Source: an uncultured Prevotellaceae bacterium
GTDB lineage: Bacteria; Bacteroidota; Bacteroidia; Bacteroidales; Muribaculaceae
Length of the DNA: 58,950 nt
NCBI GenBank assembly: GCA_947165675.1
Contig: CAMVBJ010000019.1
Location: 1-58,950 of the forward strand
Reading direction: 5' to 3'
The notes beneath the pieces were generated by a model. It saw only the letters and a program-made list of their open reading frames with translations. It was not told the origin of the DNA and made no database searches. A program made the translations under genes and the position numbers. This document shows positions 1-9,105 of the stretch, piece by piece. Each line of letters starts with the position of its first letter. Position 1 is the first letter of the stretch.

Positions 1-879
1 AACGGTGACTTGGTCCAGCAATTGCCGAATTGTACCTTTGCCGCCGAAATCATCTCGGACGGTGACGACTACTTCGTGTCGGGTGTCCAGTCCAAGGGGC
101 GTGTGGGCTATTGGAAAAACGGCAAGTGGAGCACCCTGCATGTGGATTTCATCGATGACGTGGATCACTGGACCTACGGCATCGGCAAGTGGGACTATTA
201 CATCTACCTGCTTGATATTCCTAACGTACTGAAAAACAGCGGTATTTTCCCCCTCGAGAATAACCAAAACTTCGTGCCTGCCAGTCATGCGCTCTCAGTG
301 AGTGAGGGCAAGTGTTATGTAATTGGTTACGGCTTTAGTGATGTCAATCCAGATGGGCATTATCAGCCGGTGCTTTACACCAATTACAAGAAAGAGTACT
401 TGCCCATGCCCGAGGGTGCCGTGACCGGAGAATGTCATGCCATTTATACCTATGACCGCGACCATACCATCATCGGTGGCATGATCGATGCCATGCCTGC
501 CGTCTGGGTAGATAAGCAATATGAGGTTTATCCTGTCACTTATCCCAGGGAAACACTCGGTGCCAACGAGTACTTGATTGGACGCGTGGAGTCGGTGACG
601 AAGTGTAACGGCCACATCTATGCGGCAGGCTTTGAATATGACTACGACAAGAATATAATTGCTACGCTGTGGACCGATGGCGTCCCCACACATTATGTGT
701 CAGGGTGGGAATGCTCCAATTCACAGGCCATCGAAATCTACTCCTATGGTGATGATGTGTATATGATCACATCAGAATATAACAATGAGACTGACGAGTT
801 GCGGGTTCACTTGTGGATGAATGGCCAACTCGTCAAGACCTATGATAACATCCAAGTAACAGGTTTTACAGTACTATAA
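1..879 (+). CDS. 3' part of a secreted repeat protein of unknown function (beta-propeller-like)
   Basis: The frame is open through the left edge of the window, so only the C-terminal 292 residues are visible and the true start lies outside. I do not recognise a named family. The protein contains spaced short motifs of the form aromatic-W-x-(N/D)-G-x-x (WKNGKW, VWVDKQY, LWTDGVP, LWMNGQL), each followed some residues later by an I-Y-x-x-G/Y-x-x-x-D stretch. This is the look of repeated four-stranded blades, as in the beta-propeller-like proteins common in Bacteroidales. It ends 28 bp before the phospholipase A gene on the same strand, so the two may be co-transcribed. Function is not assigned. 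An extracytoplasmic location is likely from composition, but the signal peptide is outside the window. Confidence 0.6.
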   Translation, partial: NGDLVQQLPNCTFAAEIISDGDDYFVSGVQSKGRVGYWKNGKWSTLHVDFIDDVDHWTYGIGKWDYYIYLLDIPNVLKNSGIFPLENNQNFVPASHALSVSEGKCYVIGYGFSDVNPDGHYQPVLYTNYKKEYLPMPEGAVTGECHAIYTYDRDHTIIGGMIDAMPAVWVDKQYEVYPVTYPRETLGANEYLIGRVESVTKCNGHIYAAGFEYDYDKNIIATLWTDGVPTHYVSGWECSNSQAIEIYSYGDDVYMITSEYNNETDELRVHLWMNGQLVKTYDNIQVTGFTVL

Positions 880-907
880 TCAACCAGAAACAAAAAACTA
901 AAAAAAT

Positions 908-1756
908 ATGAACTACACGAGAGCATTATATCTGACGTTGATGGCACTGGTTAGCCTACCGTTGATGGGCCAGATTGTTACATCAAGACAAGGCATGGAG
1001 CACAAAATTGATGTGGATAGCATTATCAATGACTTTGACAGCCGGCCGGCCTTTGGTATCTACAAGGACACCTACTTCGTGGGGGGTACGGCATTGAACC
1101 ATAAGCCGACCGAGTTCAACAGCGATGTGAAGTTCCAAATCAGTTTCCGCCACAGGCTCACCAAGTCCATCCTGCCCTTACACAGTCACCTGTTCCTGCA
1201 ATACTCACAGAAGGCGATTTGGAACGTGTTTGAGGAGTCGTTGCCCTTCCACGACCTGAACTTCAATCCCGGCATCGGTATTCAGAATCTGGTTGTGTAT
1301 AACGGTAAACTTGTGGGAAATGGCACGATCATGCTCGAACATGAGTCCAACGGACGTGACGGCGAGGCATCGCGCAGTTGGAACAAGGTTTCGGTCGCTT
1401 ATGCTGCGGTTATCGACCCTCGACTGGAAGTGTATTTCAAGACTTGGATTCCCATCATCGACGGGCAGCAGAACAAGGACATTCTCAAGTACTGCGGTAT
1501 CTTCCAGACGGGTACACAGTTTATTTCGGCCGACAGGCGTTGGGTGGCCGATGTCACCTTTGTGAAACGCCAGGGATGGAACCTCAACTTCAACACAATC
1601 CTGAATGTGGGATTCCGCTTCAGCAAGAGGGACAACCAGTACCTGATGCTGCACTTCTATGACGGCTACGGCGAGAACCTGCTCGACTACAACAAGTACC
1701 ACTGCCGCCTGCGCATCGGCTTGTTGATCCGACCCAATTTCTTCAGCGACTTCTAA
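908..1756 (+). CDS. pldA: outer-membrane phospholipase A (PldA/OMPLA family)
   Basis: This predicted outer-membrane beta-barrel hydrolyses acyl chains of phospholipids that reach the outer leaflet. The N-terminus (MNYTRALYLTLMALVSLPLMGQ) is a signal peptide. The OMPLA signature is clear: His145-x-Ser147-Asn-Gly followed by S-R-S-W-Asn159. This reproduces the catalytic His, Ser and Asn with the same spacing as E. coli OMPLA (His142, Ser144, Asn156). At 282 residues the length is close to the usual OMPLA size, and the alternating hydrophobic stretches ending in a terminal Phe suit a small barrel. It follows the upstream repeat-protein gene by 28 bp and has an A-rich leader without a Shine-Dalgarno sequence, which is typical of the phylum. 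Confidence 0.9.
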   Translation: MNYTRALYLTLMALVSLPLMGQIVTSRQGMEHKIDVDSIINDFDSRPAFGIYKDTYFVGGTALNHKPTEFNSDVKFQISFRHRLTKSILPLHSHLFLQYSQKAIWNVFEESLPFHDLNFNPGIGIQNLVVYNGKLVGNGTIMLEHESNGRDGEASRSWNKVSVAYAAVIDPRLEVYFKTWIPIIDGQQNKDILKYCGIFQTGTQFISADRRWVADVTFVKRQGWNLNFNTILNVGFRFSKRDNQYLMLHFYDGYGENLLDYNKYHCRLRIGLLIRPNFFSDF

Positions 1757-1778
1757 GCAGAGATTCGTTTTTTCTCAT

Positions 1779-1786
1779 TATCTTTG
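1779..1786 (+). promoter_or_regulatory. Bacteroidota -7 box (TATCTTTG)
   Basis: The sequence matches the TAnnTTTG consensus and lies only 7 nt before the ATG at 1794. Transcription would therefore start at or next to the start codon. No good TTG box is seen 19-21 bp upstream, so the call is tentative. Confidence 0.4.
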
Positions 1787-1793
1787 CAGCCTG

Positions 1794-2993
1794 ATGTCGA
1801 GACGTTGTATTCTGATATTGTCGCTTCTGTTCACTGTCTCGTTGCTGTCCTGGGGACAAGAACCAGAGACGCTTGTCACGTCTGCCCAAGACACCGTCCA
1901 GGAGAAATCCAGCCGACTTCAGCAGGCTAAGGAACGCTTCAAGCAGCGCATCGATGACAAACTCAATGAGCCCTACGACACCACACGCAACAGCGGCTAC
2001 TGGTGGCGGGCGCTCAAGCACGCCCATGTGGACTTCAACGACAGCACGATGGGCTATCCCAAATTTGTGATGTTCTGCTATAGGACCTACGTGTGGGGCG
2101 ACCGCACATTCAACAGTTACGACAGCACCTATGTCGTGAGCACTGGCAAGAACTGGAAACTCATTTTGAAAAGCAACAACTGGGTGGACTCTTACATCGG
2201 CCGTCCCGTCAAGGGCGTGACCCAGATCATCAACAGCAATCTGGTGTCCAACATCGGTGTCACGCTGTCGTTCATGGCCGTCAGTGTGGGCTATTCGCTG
2301 GGTGTGAGCAACCTGATATACGGCGACAACGTCTCCAATAAGGTCGACTTCTCATTCACTTGTGCCCGCTTTACCGCCGACGCCTACTATTGGGAGAACA
2401 ACAACGATATCAATGCGACCTATAGAATCAAGAGTCTGGATAACGTCACGCACAAGGTCAGGCAGTCGGGCGTCAGCCGTAAGGCGATGGGCTTGACGGC
2501 CTACTATTTCTTCAACAATAAGCGCTACGCCCAGGCAGCCGCCTATTGCTTCTCCAAGTACCAGAAACGCAGCGCCGGCTCGTGGCTGGCAGGCTTCAGC
2601 CTCCAGCACTACGACGTGAAACTGGATGTGGAAAAGTTGTCTGAAGATGTGCGTCCTTACTTCTCGACGCAGGCCGACGCCCCCCGCATCCTGTACAACG
2701 ACTACTGCCTGCTCTTCGGCTACGGACACAACTGGGTGTTGAGCCCCAAGTGGCTGTTGAACTTTACCATCACCCCCTACATCGGCTACCGCTACAACCA
2801 CTTCCCCAATGCTGATGACAGGGCTACTAACATCTCGCTCAACCTGCGTGCACGCGCGGCGGCCGTGTACAACCACAGGCAGTTCTTCTTGGGCTTCCAG
2901 GGCAATGCCGACCATCACCGTTACAAGTCCAAAAACAGCCGTCTGGTCAATTCGCTGCTCGAATTCTCCATCTTGACCGGCATCCGTTTCTAA
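1794..2993 (+). CDS. DUF4421 family outer-membrane protein
   Basis: The protein has 399 residues. It starts with a signal peptide ending at W-G-Q, then has a charged region (about 30-55) and a long segment rich in alternating aromatic residues that fits a beta-barrel. The block with WGDRTFNSYDSTYV, NWKLILKSNNW and YIGRP resembles DUF4421, a Bacteroidales family of unknown function. The last residues (ILTGIRF) end in Phe, as outer-membrane barrels usually do. The ATG at 1794 is chosen because the signal peptide begins there. The gene follows pldA by 37 bp and converges on the M16 gene. No enzymatic motif was found; a role in the outer membrane is an inference from the fold pattern. Confidence 0.6.
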   Translation: MSRRCILILSLLFTVSLLSWGQEPETLVTSAQDTVQEKSSRLQQAKERFKQRIDDKLNEPYDTTRNSGYWWRALKHAHVDFNDSTMGYPKFVMFCYRTYVWGDRTFNSYDSTYVVSTGKNWKLILKSNNWVDSYIGRPVKGVTQIINSNLVSNIGVTLSFMAVSVGYSLGVSNLIYGDNVSNKVDFSFTCARFTADAYYWENNNDINATYRIKSLDNVTHKVRQSGVSRKAMGLTAYYFFNNKRYAQAAAYCFSKYQKRSAGSWLAGFSLQHYDVKLDVEKLSEDVRPYFSTQADAPRILYNDYCLLFGYGHNWVLSPKWLLNFTITPYIGYRYNHFPNADDRATNISLNLRARAAAVYNHRQFFLGFQGNADHHRYKSKNSRLVNSLLEFSILTGIRF

Positions 2994-3075
2994 ATGCTCG
3001 CTGCGCGCGTGGGTTCATACAACCTGAACAACAATTTTTAAAAAAAACAACTGAATAATCTGATTGTTCTGATAA

Positions 3076-3109
3076 GCATCCGCATCCCGGTTGACCGGAA
3101 TGCGGATGC
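3076..3109. terminator. hairpin between convergent genes, candidate bidirectional terminator
   Basis: Two 15-nt arms (3076-3090 and 3095-3109) pair with one mismatch around a TTGA loop. It lies between the DUF4421 gene (+) and the M16 gene (-). The flanking U tracts are weak. The arms contain GCATCCGC/GCGGATGC, the same core seen in several spacers elsewhere in the window, so it may be a repeat element rather than a dedicated terminator. Confidence 0.5.
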
Positions 3110-3205
3110 AATACTTGTTTAATCCGCAGGCAGTTATTGTTGGAGTGCGGATGCCATAGTACTCATTGTACTTCTTGTTTTCGTTTTGTTGTTTTTGCTT
3201 GCAGG

Positions 3206-4633
3206 TCACTCGGGAGTCATGACGATCTCGAGCGTGTGGCCTGTTGCCAGCAGTTGGCGGGCAAAGGCTGAGATGTCCTCGGCAGTGAGGGACTTGATGA
3301 ATGGCACGTCATCCTTGTCGATGTCAACCTCACCGGTCGAGGCATAATTCTGTAGGATAGGCACCCATTTCCAATCGCCAGTCTTGTTCCTGTAATTTTC
3401 ATGAGTCTGGATCATCTCCTGCTTGTACTCCTCCAGGCTGGCTTCATCGATGTGCTCACAGGCCTTTTCCATTTCCTCTTTCAGGATTCTCGTCACCTCG
3501 TCGGCAAATTCTGGCTTGACGGTGACAAAGGCGTGCACCTCGGTGAACGGCTTGTCCCCTTCCATGTAATGCTGGTGGTTGCCTCCCACGGGGTGATAGG
3601 CCCCGTATTTGTCCGTATTGATCCTTTCACGGTGCCGTTCAAACTTGAGGTAGTCGCTCAAGAGCCTTGCCTTGATCTCATTCTCGCTGCTATAAGGAAT
3701 CTGAGTGTTGATCCACCTGATGTTGATCGAGGCTCTGGGATCCTTCATCTTGTGGGTGAAATGGCAGATGACGTCCCGCTGGGGGTGGGTAGCGACATTG
3801 ACCCAATCGGATTTCACGCCCTTCTGGGCCGGTAGCGAGGCGATGTATCGCTCGATATAGGGACGGATGGTGGACTCATCCACTGGTCCGACGATGACAA
3901 AGGTGTAGCCTGCGGCATTGGCAGTGCGCTCCCTGGCAATCTCGACGATGCGGTCATAGTTGAGCCGTGCTATGTCGCTTGACTTGAAGATCTTGTGGCG
4001 CCAGTTGTGGTCAGACGAGACACTCATGATGGAGTCCATAAAGACATTCTCCTGGAAAAACAGGTTATCGGTAGCCTGCTCATCCTCCTTGAGTTCCTTC
4101 TCCATGGCCTTGATGAGCGTGTTGTAGTTATTCTTGTCCATGGTCACATCGGTGAACTTCAGGTAGATAAGCTGGAACAAGGTCTCCAAATCCTTGACCG
4201 AAGAGTTGCCGTCCACGCGGTCTTCATAGGTGTCCATGGATTGGAAAACTTCTATTTTCTTGTCTGAGAAGTTCTGTATCCACTCATTGTCGTGGCCTGC
4301 CCAAATCCGCTGGCCAAAGAAGGCGTTGAACTTCTCGCAGTTGGCCCAGTCCTGCTCGCCATAGAGCGAACTGCCACCGCGTTGTGTTGCCCTTATCATG
4401 ACCTCATCCTCTCCCGAATCGGTGGACTTGAACAGCACACGCACGCCATTGCTCAACTCCAGGTCCTTGGCGCCCAGCGCTTCAATATTGGTTTCCTTGA
4501 CGATTTTCCCCTTCTTGGGCAATTTGGAGATCAGTGACTCTTGCTTGGCGTTATTGGCCATCATCACGTTGGCACTCAATACTGCCGTCAGTAGCAGCAG
4601 TGCAATGATAAAACTCTTAATTTTCATAGTCAT
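3206..4633 (-). CDS. secreted solitary M16-type peptidase domain lacking the zinc motif
   Basis: This 475-residue protein has a signal peptide (hydrophobic run about 6-24, ANVMMA) followed directly by a segment that resembles the second half of Bacteroidota M16 zinc proteases. The marker is KGKIVKETNIEALGAKDLEL-SNGVRVLFK leading into RATQRGGSSLY, which normally lies in the middle of a ~940-residue protein. No HxxEH zinc-binding motif is present, so it cannot be an active protease by itself. In two-subunit M16 enzymes a non-catalytic half completes the chamber, so it may pair with a catalytic partner encoded elsewhere or act as a binding protein. A second in-frame ATG at 4627 is an alternative start. 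The protein is intact, without frameshifts. Confidence 0.75.
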   Translation of the reverse strand: MTMKIKSFIIALLLLTAVLSANVMMANNAKQESLISKLPKKGKIVKETNIEALGAKDLELSNGVRVLFKSTDSGEDEVMIRATQRGGSSLYGEQDWANCEKFNAFFGQRIWAGHDNEWIQNFSDKKIEVFQSMDTYEDRVDGNSSVKDLETLFQLIYLKFTDVTMDKNNYNTLIKAMEKELKEDEQATDNLFFQENVFMDSIMSVSSDHNWRHKIFKSSDIARLNYDRIVEIARERTANAAGYTFVIVGPVDESTIRPYIERYIASLPAQKGVKSDWVNVATHPQRDVICHFTHKMKDPRASINIRWINTQIPYSSENEIKARLLSDYLKFERHRERINTDKYGAYHPVGGNHQHYMEGDKPFTEVHAFVTVKPEFADEVTRILKEEMEKACEHIDEASLEEYKQEMIQTHENYRNKTGDWKWVPILQNYASTGEVDIDKDDVPFIKSLTAEDISAFARQLLATGHTLEIVMTPE

Positions 4634-4694
4634 TACGGTTTTAAGATATAATTGTTTTGTCGGCAGGAAAACAGTGCATCCTATTTTCTCAATG

Positions 4695-4725
4695 CAAAGG
4701 TAAGCTTCAAGTCACAACAAGTCAA
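4695..4725 (-). promoter_or_regulatory. promoter of the M16-like gene
   Basis: Read on the minus strand, TTG (4725-4723) is followed after 20 nt by TACCTTTG (4702-4695), a near-perfect Bacteroidota -33/-7 pair. The leader to the ATG at 4633 is about 55 nt. Confidence 0.7.
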
Positions 4726-4860
4726 GCCTTTTTATGATAAAAATGCAGATTTTCTATTCTTTTTGCGTAATAATGTCAAATTATTTTACACTCATGGATA
4801 GTTCTTGGATAGAACTGTTATTGTTTCCCTTTTTATCATTGTCGTTGTGGCTGTTGTCGT

Positions 4861-6879
4861 TTAGAAGTCGAAGCCCAGCGAGATGTAGGGATAGACCTTG
4901 TGGGTGAAGTTGCTCCAGCTCAGCGAGGCTCCCAGGGGACCGGCGATGCTGTTGTAGCAGTAGCCGATCTGTGCGCCCCAGATGGGTTTGCGATCAAAGA
5001 TGTCGCCCAGTTTATTGTTTTGCTCGGCGACTTGGCCCTTGACGATAACGTAGTGTTCCTGGAACACGCGTTGCTGTAGCTTGAATCCTGCCACCAGCAG
5101 TTTGCTGTCCATGACTTGGCAGTAGCCGAAGCCCGCAAAGGGCAACTGCTGTGGATAATAAATTCCATGGTGATTGCCACCCATCATGTTCATCGCTGTG
5201 GCGGGCACATCCTTACCAAACATCAAGCGGCCATAGACCATGGGCTGCACGTGGGTTGTGGGGGTCAGTGGCAGGGTCATGCGCCAATGAGCTTTTACCT
5301 CACTCATGCCACTGTGCCCTTTCCACTGGGCAAAGTTGTCGGTATAGTAGGCGTAAGAGGCCTCAGCGCGCATGCCTCGACGGGTAAAGTACCAGTTGTC
5401 CTCGGTGTTGTACTGAGCTGTGGCGTGATAGCTGAAGTAGTATTCATTCTTATTGAAGTTGCTGATGCTGTACTCGTTGCTCAGTCTGTCATAGTTGTGG
5501 TAATGGTCCCATGCGATACCCAGGTCGAAATTCATGTTGAGTGCGTCGATCGAGAACAGGGTGGCATTGGCCTTCTGGTAAAGAAACTTCAGGTTGTCTG
5601 ATCGATGCCCACATTGATACAGGTTGATATCCTCGTGCCAGATCTCGTAAGAAAGACCCACGTTGCGGTTGGGCTTAGGACTCATGTTCCAAGCCAGTCG
5701 GGCCATCGAGCGCTTGCCCAGGCGGAGCGTGAGATCCACTTTCTGTTCCAGCTTGTTATCGTAGTAATAGGTAGCGCCAATCTGCGCTGCCACCAGCTCC
5801 TCGGTGTCATAGCGCAAACCCAGGCTCGCTTTGATGGAGTTGTTCGCATTTTCTTCCTGCACAAGTTTGCGTGCCTCGTTGTTATCGATGTCCCTCAGGT
5901 GGATGATACTGTACTCGGGCTTGTAATCCCGTGGCACGCCTGCCATCTGCTTGAGGAGCAGGATAGAGTCCATTTTTGCCCTGGCTGCGTCCTCGCCACG
6001 GTCAATCAAGTTGTTGATGGCCGAACGGTAGAAGTGGGCTGCCGAGTATCCCCTCACGGGGACATGGATGACCAGATCGCAATACTTCTCATTCTCGTCA
6101 CTGCGGTTGTGGATATCGGCACCCACCGAGCGTTCGAGGATATCGGATGTGGAGTAATATTCCTGGCTGATCCCTAAATCGGTCCTGATGCCGATGACGA
6201 TGTCAGCCCCCATCTTGCGAGCCAGGTCGGCAGGAAAGTTGTTCTTTGTTCCCCCATCTACCAGGATGTAAGGATCCATCCTGACAGGAGAAAAGACGCC
6301 TGGTATAGCCATGCTTGCACGGATGGCTTGGGGCAGAGAGCCATGAGTGAGCTCTACTTCGCTGTCGGTAATCAGGTCGGTGGCAATGCAGCCAAAGGCA
6401 CGGGGCAACTGTGTGAAGTCGATATTCTCGGGCTGTCGCAGGTAGTGTCGCAGGGTTTTCTCGACATTGGTACCGCGAATCAAGCCTCCCGCCAGTGAAT
6501 CCTTGCTGTGGTCAAGAAAGATGCGGTAATCCAGCAGGTAGATATTCTGGCGCTCGCGCTCGTCCAGGGTCTGGTTTCTCATTGATAATCGGTCTCGCAG
6601 CATCTCACCCCAATCGACATCGTTGACAAAGGTCTCGATGTCAGCGGCATTATAGCCCACAGCATACAGACCACCGATGATGGCTCCCATCGACGTGCCA
6701 GTGACCATGTCGATGGGGATGCCGGCCTCTTCAAGCACCTTGAGGGCACCGATGTGAACTGTGCCCATGGCTCCACCACCGCAAAGCACAACGGCGACTT
6801 TTTTGCGTTCTTGAACAGGCTGGGCCACTATGCCAGCAACAATGAGTAATGAAATGAGGATGGCGAAATATCTTTTCAT
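4861..6879 (-). CDS. patatin-like phospholipase with C-terminal barrel domain
   Basis: This 672-residue exported protein has a signal peptide (about 1-19). The patatin domain (about 25-320) has the oxyanion loop CGGGAMG, the nucleophile elbow G-T-Ser63-M-G and the catalytic Asp208 in V-D-G-G. It is therefore a predicted serine lipid acyl hydrolase with a Ser/Asp dyad. After residue ~330 comes a POTRA-like stretch and then about 250 residues of alternating aromatic strands ending ISLGFDF, typical of an outer-membrane barrel. This is the layout of PlpD-like (type Vd) or Bacteroidota RssA-type surface phospholipases. It is transcribed away from rfbB, from its own promoter at 6902-6909. The substrate is unknown. 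Confidence 0.85.
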   Translation of the reverse strand: MKRYFAILISLLIVAGIVAQPVQERKKVAVVLCGGGAMGTVHIGALKVLEEAGIPIDMVTGTSMGAIIGGLYAVGYNAADIETFVNDVDWGEMLRDRLSMRNQTLDERERQNIYLLDYRIFLDHSKDSLAGGLIRGTNVEKTLRHYLRQPENIDFTQLPRAFGCIATDLITDSEVELTHGSLPQAIRASMAIPGVFSPVRMDPYILVDGGTKNNFPADLARKMGADIVIGIRTDLGISQEYYSTSDILERSVGADIHNRSDENEKYCDLVIHVPVRGYSAAHFYRSAINNLIDRGEDAARAKMDSILLLKQMAGVPRDYKPEYSIIHLRDIDNNEARKLVQEENANNSIKASLGLRYDTEELVAAQIGATYYYDNKLEQKVDLTLRLGKRSMARLAWNMSPKPNRNVGLSYEIWHEDINLYQCGHRSDNLKFLYQKANATLFSIDALNMNFDLGIAWDHYHNYDRLSNEYSISNFNKNEYYFSYHATAQYNTEDNWYFTRRGMRAEASYAYYTDNFAQWKGHSGMSEVKAHWRMTLPLTPTTHVQPMVYGRLMFGKDVPATAMNMMGGNHHGIYYPQQLPFAGFGYCQVMDSKLLVAGFKLQQRVFQEHYVIVKGQVAEQNNKLGDIFDRKPIWGAQIGYCYNSIAGPLGASLSWSNFTHKVYPYISLGFDF

Positions 6880-6901
6880 GTGAGTTTTTTTATCTTTTCT
6901 G

Positions 6902-6909
6902 CAAAATTA
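6902..6909 (-). promoter_or_regulatory. -7 box of the patatin gene (TAATTTTG)
   Basis: On the minus strand TAATTTTG lies about 22 nt before the patatin ATG at 6879. It is arranged back-to-back with the rfbB promoter, with 13 bp between the two boxes. Confidence 0.55.
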
Positions 6910-6922
6910 CATCATTTTTTGT

Positions 6923-6930
6923 TACCTTTG
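6923..6930 (+). promoter_or_regulatory. -7 box of rfbB (TACCTTTG)
   Basis: A consensus TAnnTTTG box lies 26 nt before the rfbB ATG at 6957. The upstream -33 element is weak because it overlaps the divergent promoter. Confidence 0.55.
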
Positions 6931-6956
6931 CGCATTAACCTAAAAAAGACTTCAAG

Positions 6957-8156
6957 ATGAAAACATATCTCGTGACTGGAGCCGCTGGTTTTATTGGCTC
7001 AAACTTTGTGAAATACATTCTCAATAAGTATGGTGACAACATCGAGATCATCATCCTCGATGCCTTGACCTATGCTGGTAATCTCGCTTCGATCAAGGAC
7101 GAAATTGAGCGTTCCAATGTTACATTTGTCCGTGGTGACGTGCGTGACCGCGAGCTGGTACAGGGTATCATGCGCGATAACGATGTGGATTACATTGTCA
7201 ATTTTGCCGCCGAGAGTCATGTGGACCGCAGTATTACCAATCCGCGACTGTTCCTTGAGGTCAACATCCTGGGCACCCAGAATATGCTTGACTGTGCCCG
7301 CGAGGCCTGGTTTACGGGCAAGGATGCCAAGGGCCGCAATACCTATGCGCCAGGCAAGAAGTACCTCCAGATTTCGACCGATGAGGTCTATGGCTCACTC
7401 AGCAAGGACTATGACGAGCCCCATGAGCTTGAGGTGAGTGACGACGTGCGCGAGGTCATTGAGGGCCGCACCGACCTCAAGACCTATGGCCGCCACTTTT
7501 TCACCGAGGAGACCCCGCTGGCGCCCCGCTCGCCTTACTCGGCCAGCAAGACCAGTGCCGACCTCATCACCATGGCCTATCACGAGACCTACGGTTTGCC
7601 AGTCAACATCACCCGTTGCAGCAACAACTACGGTCCCTACCATTTTCCCGAGAAACTCATTCCTCTTATCATCAAGAACATCCTTGAGGGTAAGAAACTG
7701 CCCGTGTATGGCAAGGGTGAGAACGTGCGCGACTGGCTCTATGTCGAGGACCACTGCAAGGGTATCGACCTGGTGCTGCGTCAGGGCACTGTGGGCGAGG
7801 TGTATAACATCGGTGGCTTCAACGAGGAGAGTAACATCAATATCGTCAAGCAGGTCATTGCCATCATCGCCCGCATCATGCATGAGGAGCCCGAGTACCA
7901 GCAGCTATTGAAGTGTGACCTGGATGTGATCAATAATGACCTCATTGAGTTTGTCACCGACCGTCCCGGTCATGACATGCGCTATGCCATCGACCCCAGC
8001 AAGATTGCCCGCGAGCTCGGCTGGTATCCCGAGACGCCATTCACTGTGGGTATTGAAAAAACCGTCCGCTGGAACCTCGAACATCAGCCCTGGGTGCAGA
8101 GTGTCACCAGCGGCGACTACCAGCGCTACTATGACGAGATGTACGGCAACCGGTAA
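6957..8156 (+). CDS. rfbB: dTDP-glucose 4,6-dehydratase
   Basis: Converts dTDP-glucose to dTDP-4-keto-6-deoxyglucose with bound NAD, the second step of dTDP-rhamnose and related deoxysugar synthesis for surface polysaccharides. It is an extended short-chain dehydrogenase of 399 residues. The Rossmann motif G-A-A-G-F-I-G is at 8-14, the catalytic Thr-Asp-Glu in STDEVYG at about 140-146, and the active-site Tyr194-x-x-x-Lys198 in PYSASK. An insertion around residues 120-185 makes it longer than the ~350-residue enterobacterial enzyme, as seen in other Bacteroidales. No rfbA, rfbC or rfbD lies next to it, so the rest of the pathway must be elsewhere. A small gene of unknown function follows after 11 bp. 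Confidence 0.95.
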   Translation: MKTYLVTGAAGFIGSNFVKYILNKYGDNIEIIILDALTYAGNLASIKDEIERSNVTFVRGDVRDRELVQGIMRDNDVDYIVNFAAESHVDRSITNPRLFLEVNILGTQNMLDCAREAWFTGKDAKGRNTYAPGKKYLQISTDEVYGSLSKDYDEPHELEVSDDVREVIEGRTDLKTYGRHFFTEETPLAPRSPYSASKTSADLITMAYHETYGLPVNITRCSNNYGPYHFPEKLIPLIIKNILEGKKLPVYGKGENVRDWLYVEDHCKGIDLVLRQGTVGEVYNIGGFNEESNINIVKQVIAIIARIMHEEPEYQQLLKCDLDVINNDLIEFVTDRPGHDMRYAIDPSKIARELGWYPETPFTVGIEKTVRWNLEHQPWVQSVTSGDYQRYYDEMYGNR

Positions 8157-8167
8157 TTTCCATAATC

Positions 8168-8404
8168 ATGAGGTATCGGGTGGTTTTTGAGTTCCAGAGC
8201 GAGGACTCGGCGATGAGCGACGTGTATAACTGCAAGGACGAGCAGGCAGCGTTCGACAAGTTTGCCGAGTTGTGTGATATGCTCGAACATACCATGGATC
8301 CTACAGACCCCTCGGGTTGGGAGGTGGTTGATGAGCCTGATTTCTACAATATCATCAACCGCGAGGAGGGAATCTACGGCTATGTGCGCCTGCTTGAAGG
8401 TTAG
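8168..8404 (+). CDS. small acidic protein of unknown function downstream of rfbB
   Basis: The 78-residue product is acidic and has no signal peptide or membrane segment. It begins MRYRVVFEFQSEDSAM, which reads as an initial beta-strand, and has a helix-like middle (KDEQAAFDKFAELCDMLEHT). I do not recognise the family. It is probably real because it starts 11 bp after rfbB, has sensible codon use and ends exactly at the convergent response-regulator gene, their stop codons overlapping (TAG on plus, TAA on minus). It probably shares the rfbB transcript. Confidence 0.55.
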   Translation: MRYRVVFEFQSEDSAMSDVYNCKDEQAAFDKFAELCDMLEHTMDPTDPSGWEVVDEPDFYNIINREEGIYGYVRLLEG

Positions 8405-9105
8405 TCGGTGGTGAGGAGCTTGTAGCCGATGCCGCGGACGTTGACGATGCGCAGGGATGGGTCTTGGCCCAGGCGGTGGCGCAGCTTGGTGATGAACACG
8501 TGCAGGCTCTTGTTATTGAAGAAACTGTCGTCGCCCCACAATTCCAGCAATAATGACTGCGAGGTGACTACTTCGCTGGGATGAACACACAGGTGACGCA
8601 GGATTTCGCTCTCGCGAAAGGATAGCTCGGCGCGGCTGCCTGTAGGCACATGGGTCAAGCGCTGCGTAACAGCATCAAACAGGTATTGCCCGATGGTGAA
8701 ACGGGTGGCTTCGACGGCTTGTGGCGTGACAGTACAGGCTCGACCCAGCAGGGCCTTGATGCGGACGATGAGCTCCTGCATGCCGAAGGGCTTCTTCAGA
8801 TAATCGTTGGCCCCCATCTCAAAACCGTGTACCACATCGCCCACGGCCGAGCGGGCCGTGAGGAAAATGACGGGCGTCTGCCGGTCACTTTTGCGGATGC
8901 GCCTGACCAGCTCATAGCCGTCAAGCCTTGGCATCATCACGTCAGCAACCAGCACATCGGGCTTGCTGGTCATGAATAGTCTCAACGCCTCCTCGCCGTC
9001 ATCTGCCACAGTCACACGGAATCCCTGACCGTCCAGCGTGTCCTTGATGATCATGGCCAGCGTGCGCTCGTCCTCGGCCAGCAATATGTTGATGGTTTCG
9101 CTCAT
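8401..9105 (-). CDS. OmpR-family response regulator
   Basis: A 234-residue two-component regulator. The receiver domain (about 5-118) has the acidic pair E11-D12, the phospho-acceptor Asp55 in LVADVMMP and the conserved Lys in YLKKPFG near 104-105. It is followed by a winged-helix DNA-binding domain (about 130-232) ending in the typical RHRLGQDPSLRIVNVRGIGYKL block. Its start overlaps the end of the sensor kinase gene by 4 bp (ATGA), indicating translational coupling. Similar kinase/regulator pairs in Bacteroides are called RprX/RprY-like, but the sequence is not close enough for me to give that name. The divergent barrel gene at 10699 is a plausible target. Confidence 0.92.
   Translation of the reverse strand: MSETINILLAEDERTLAMIIKDTLDGQGFRVTVADDGEEALRLFMTSKPDVLVADVMMPRLDGYELVRRIRKSDRQTPVIFLTARSAVGDVVHGFEMGANDYLKKPFGMQELIVRIKALLGRACTVTPQAVEATRFTIGQYLFDAVTQRLTHVPTGSRAELSFRESEILRHLCVHPSEVVTSQSLLLELWGDDSFFNNKSLHVFITKLRHRLGQDPSLRIVNVRGIGYKLLTTD

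Noticed and set aside
3015-3209. 64-codon minus-strand open frame in the spacer after the DUF4421 gene
   Set aside because: It is built over a palindromic repeat and AT-rich sequence and has no plausible protein character.
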